Positions 19,896 through 46,000 of a DNA stretch of 46,000 nt are shown piece after piece. A program made the position numbers and the translations under genes. This stretch comes from Mesostigma viride (Eukaryota; Streptophyta; Mesostigmatophyceae; Mesostigmatales; Mesostigmataceae): positions 693,010 through 739,009 of the forward strand of contig RPFO01000595.1 in the NCBI GenBank assembly GCA_009746045.1, in the 5' to 3' direction. Positions within the stretch are counted from its first letter, which is position 1; every line of letters begins with the position of its first letter. A model generated the notes under the pieces. It saw only the letters and a program-made list of their open reading frames with translations, was not told the origin of the DNA and did not search any database.

Positions 19896-20476
19896 AGATG
19901 ATTGTGGCTAGGCAATAGCTAGGGCATGGCATCTCAGCATAACTCTCTGCGTGGGCAAAGCATGGCTAACTACTTAAAAGCTAATGCATCATCTGGTGTG
20001 GATCCCATCGTAGGCAAACATGTACATGGCCGCGTCAACTAAGCCTTACTATTCTACACTACTGCAATAGTCCCCTAGGCTGGGGTTGCTGGGGTTGCTG
20101 GGGTTGCTGGGGCAGCGGGGGTCGCCTGCCAGGGCTTGTGGTCGACGCAGATGACCGCCCCCCTCCAGTATACCGGCTTCTTCCCTGCTGTCTGCCGGAG
20201 GTAGGTCGGCCATAGCTCCCATCGCCATTGTTGCTGCGCTAAGGTCAAGTCGTCGTCCAGCGTGTAGGAAGTCCCCACGAGCCGCTTGCGACGCTTGAGG
20301 AACAGAAGCTTGTCCGCCATGTACTCAAAGGTGAGCAGCAACGGAGGCGCACCCGCCTTGCCCCGTGAGCGGGGGAGGCTGAGGACCTCAAGCCGGAGCT
20401 CGCCTATGAGGGCCATGGGGGCAAGGATTTTAACCGCAAACGCCTGTGCAAGCTTCTCGGAGTCCTCACCTTCCAG
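19896..20476 (-). mobile_element. ORF1-only retroelement, second copy
   Basis: ORF1-like coding (about 20,416-20,075, - strand) is followed by the same ~180 bp 3' flank as in the copy at 13,544-14,612, again with no reverse transcriptase. Homology stops abruptly near 20,476, its 5' truncation point. Confidence 0.65.
20075..20416 (-). pseudogene. LINE ORF1-like fragment
   Basis: About 113 residues resemble the C-terminal half of the ORF1 at 13,980-14,612: LPRSRGKAGAPPLLLTFEY, FLKRRKRL, LDDDLTLAQQQWRWELWP and HKPWQATPAAP. The RRM part is damaged or missing. It ends in a short ATPATPATPA repeat. Confidence 0.65.
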
Positions 20477-20889
20477 CAGGCCGAAGCACTAGCTAATGCC
20501 CCATGTAAAATGCGTGCCGTTGCAGGCCCCCCACATGACGCAGTCGTTGATCAGAAGCCCTGTTTGATATGTACAGACGGGCCGCCTCATCCACGTGGAT
20601 AGCTTTGTCAACGACCGGTCGGCCCCTTTCCTCTCCCCCCCCCCCCCCATAAAGGGCACCCTACTATCACTCTCCTAGGAACTCTCATCAGTCCTTCATG
20701 TTCTCTCCAGGAAGCCAAAGCTGATGCAAGCAGGCCACTCAGGTTCCTGCGCTTGCATGTCCCGGTCCTGTGAAGCGCCGCGGCCACTTTGCATTGCCTT
20801 CACGCGCTGTCTGTTTCACATGCTCTCACCCCACACGCTGTTGGTCTCTTATGTGTTTGCTGTCACGCGCTCGCAGGCCCCCGCCTGCC
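20477..20889. other. 3' flank of the cyclase gene
   Basis: Includes a C-run near 20,634-20,648. No exon was supported; the cyclase could have a further 3' exon if AAG|GTACTC near 20,905 is a donor, but no acceptor partner was found. Confidence 0.35.

Positions 20890-46000
<25,111 letters not shown>

Overview
The window is nuclear DNA from a eukaryote with GT-AG spliceosomal introns, few genes and many transposable elements. The best guess is a chlorophyte (chlorophycean or volvocalean-like) green alga. The support is a large receptor-type class III nucleotidyl cyclase with a periplasmic-binding-protein-like ectodomain, a form expanded in such algae. The taxon is an inference and was not tested by any search.

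Layout: (1) 1-6.2 kb is intergenic. It holds a LINE 3' fragment, two hairpin-tailed retro-insertions, a dispersed repeat and two abutting copies of a ~975 bp non-autonomous hAT-like element. (2) 6.24-13.06 kb, + strand: a four-exon gene joining a secreted beta/gamma-crystallin-like domain to a DUF3431-like domain. (3) 13.5-20.5 kb is a nest of non-LTR retroelement remains: a decayed reverse transcriptase copy, two ORF1-only copies, and several short insertions ending in a hairpin plus a TTAA-rich tail. (4) 20.9 kb to beyond 46 kb, - strand: one receptor cyclase gene (11 inferred exon blocks, 5' end outside the window) with two PBP-like ectodomain modules, a polyserine tract, an EGF-like motif, one membrane span and tandem C1/C2 cyclase domains. 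It has one in-frame TAG and one apparent frameshift, so it is either a recent pseudogene or carries sequence errors.

The long cyclase introns hold two large DNA elements. A 7.5 kb CACTA-type transposon (23,345-30,881) carries its own small two-exon gene. A 5.5 kb foldback element (35,545-41,018) has ~1.8 kb inverted arms that are arrays of a 173 bp satellite, and its loop carries a 109 bp tandem repeat and a small Tudor-like gene.

The most unusual general pattern is that 8 of the 12 inferred 5' splice sites in the two main genes are followed, within the first tens to hundreds of intron bases, by one or more copies of the same exon-end/donor sequence. In one case this makes a 39 bp in-frame ladder of five donors.
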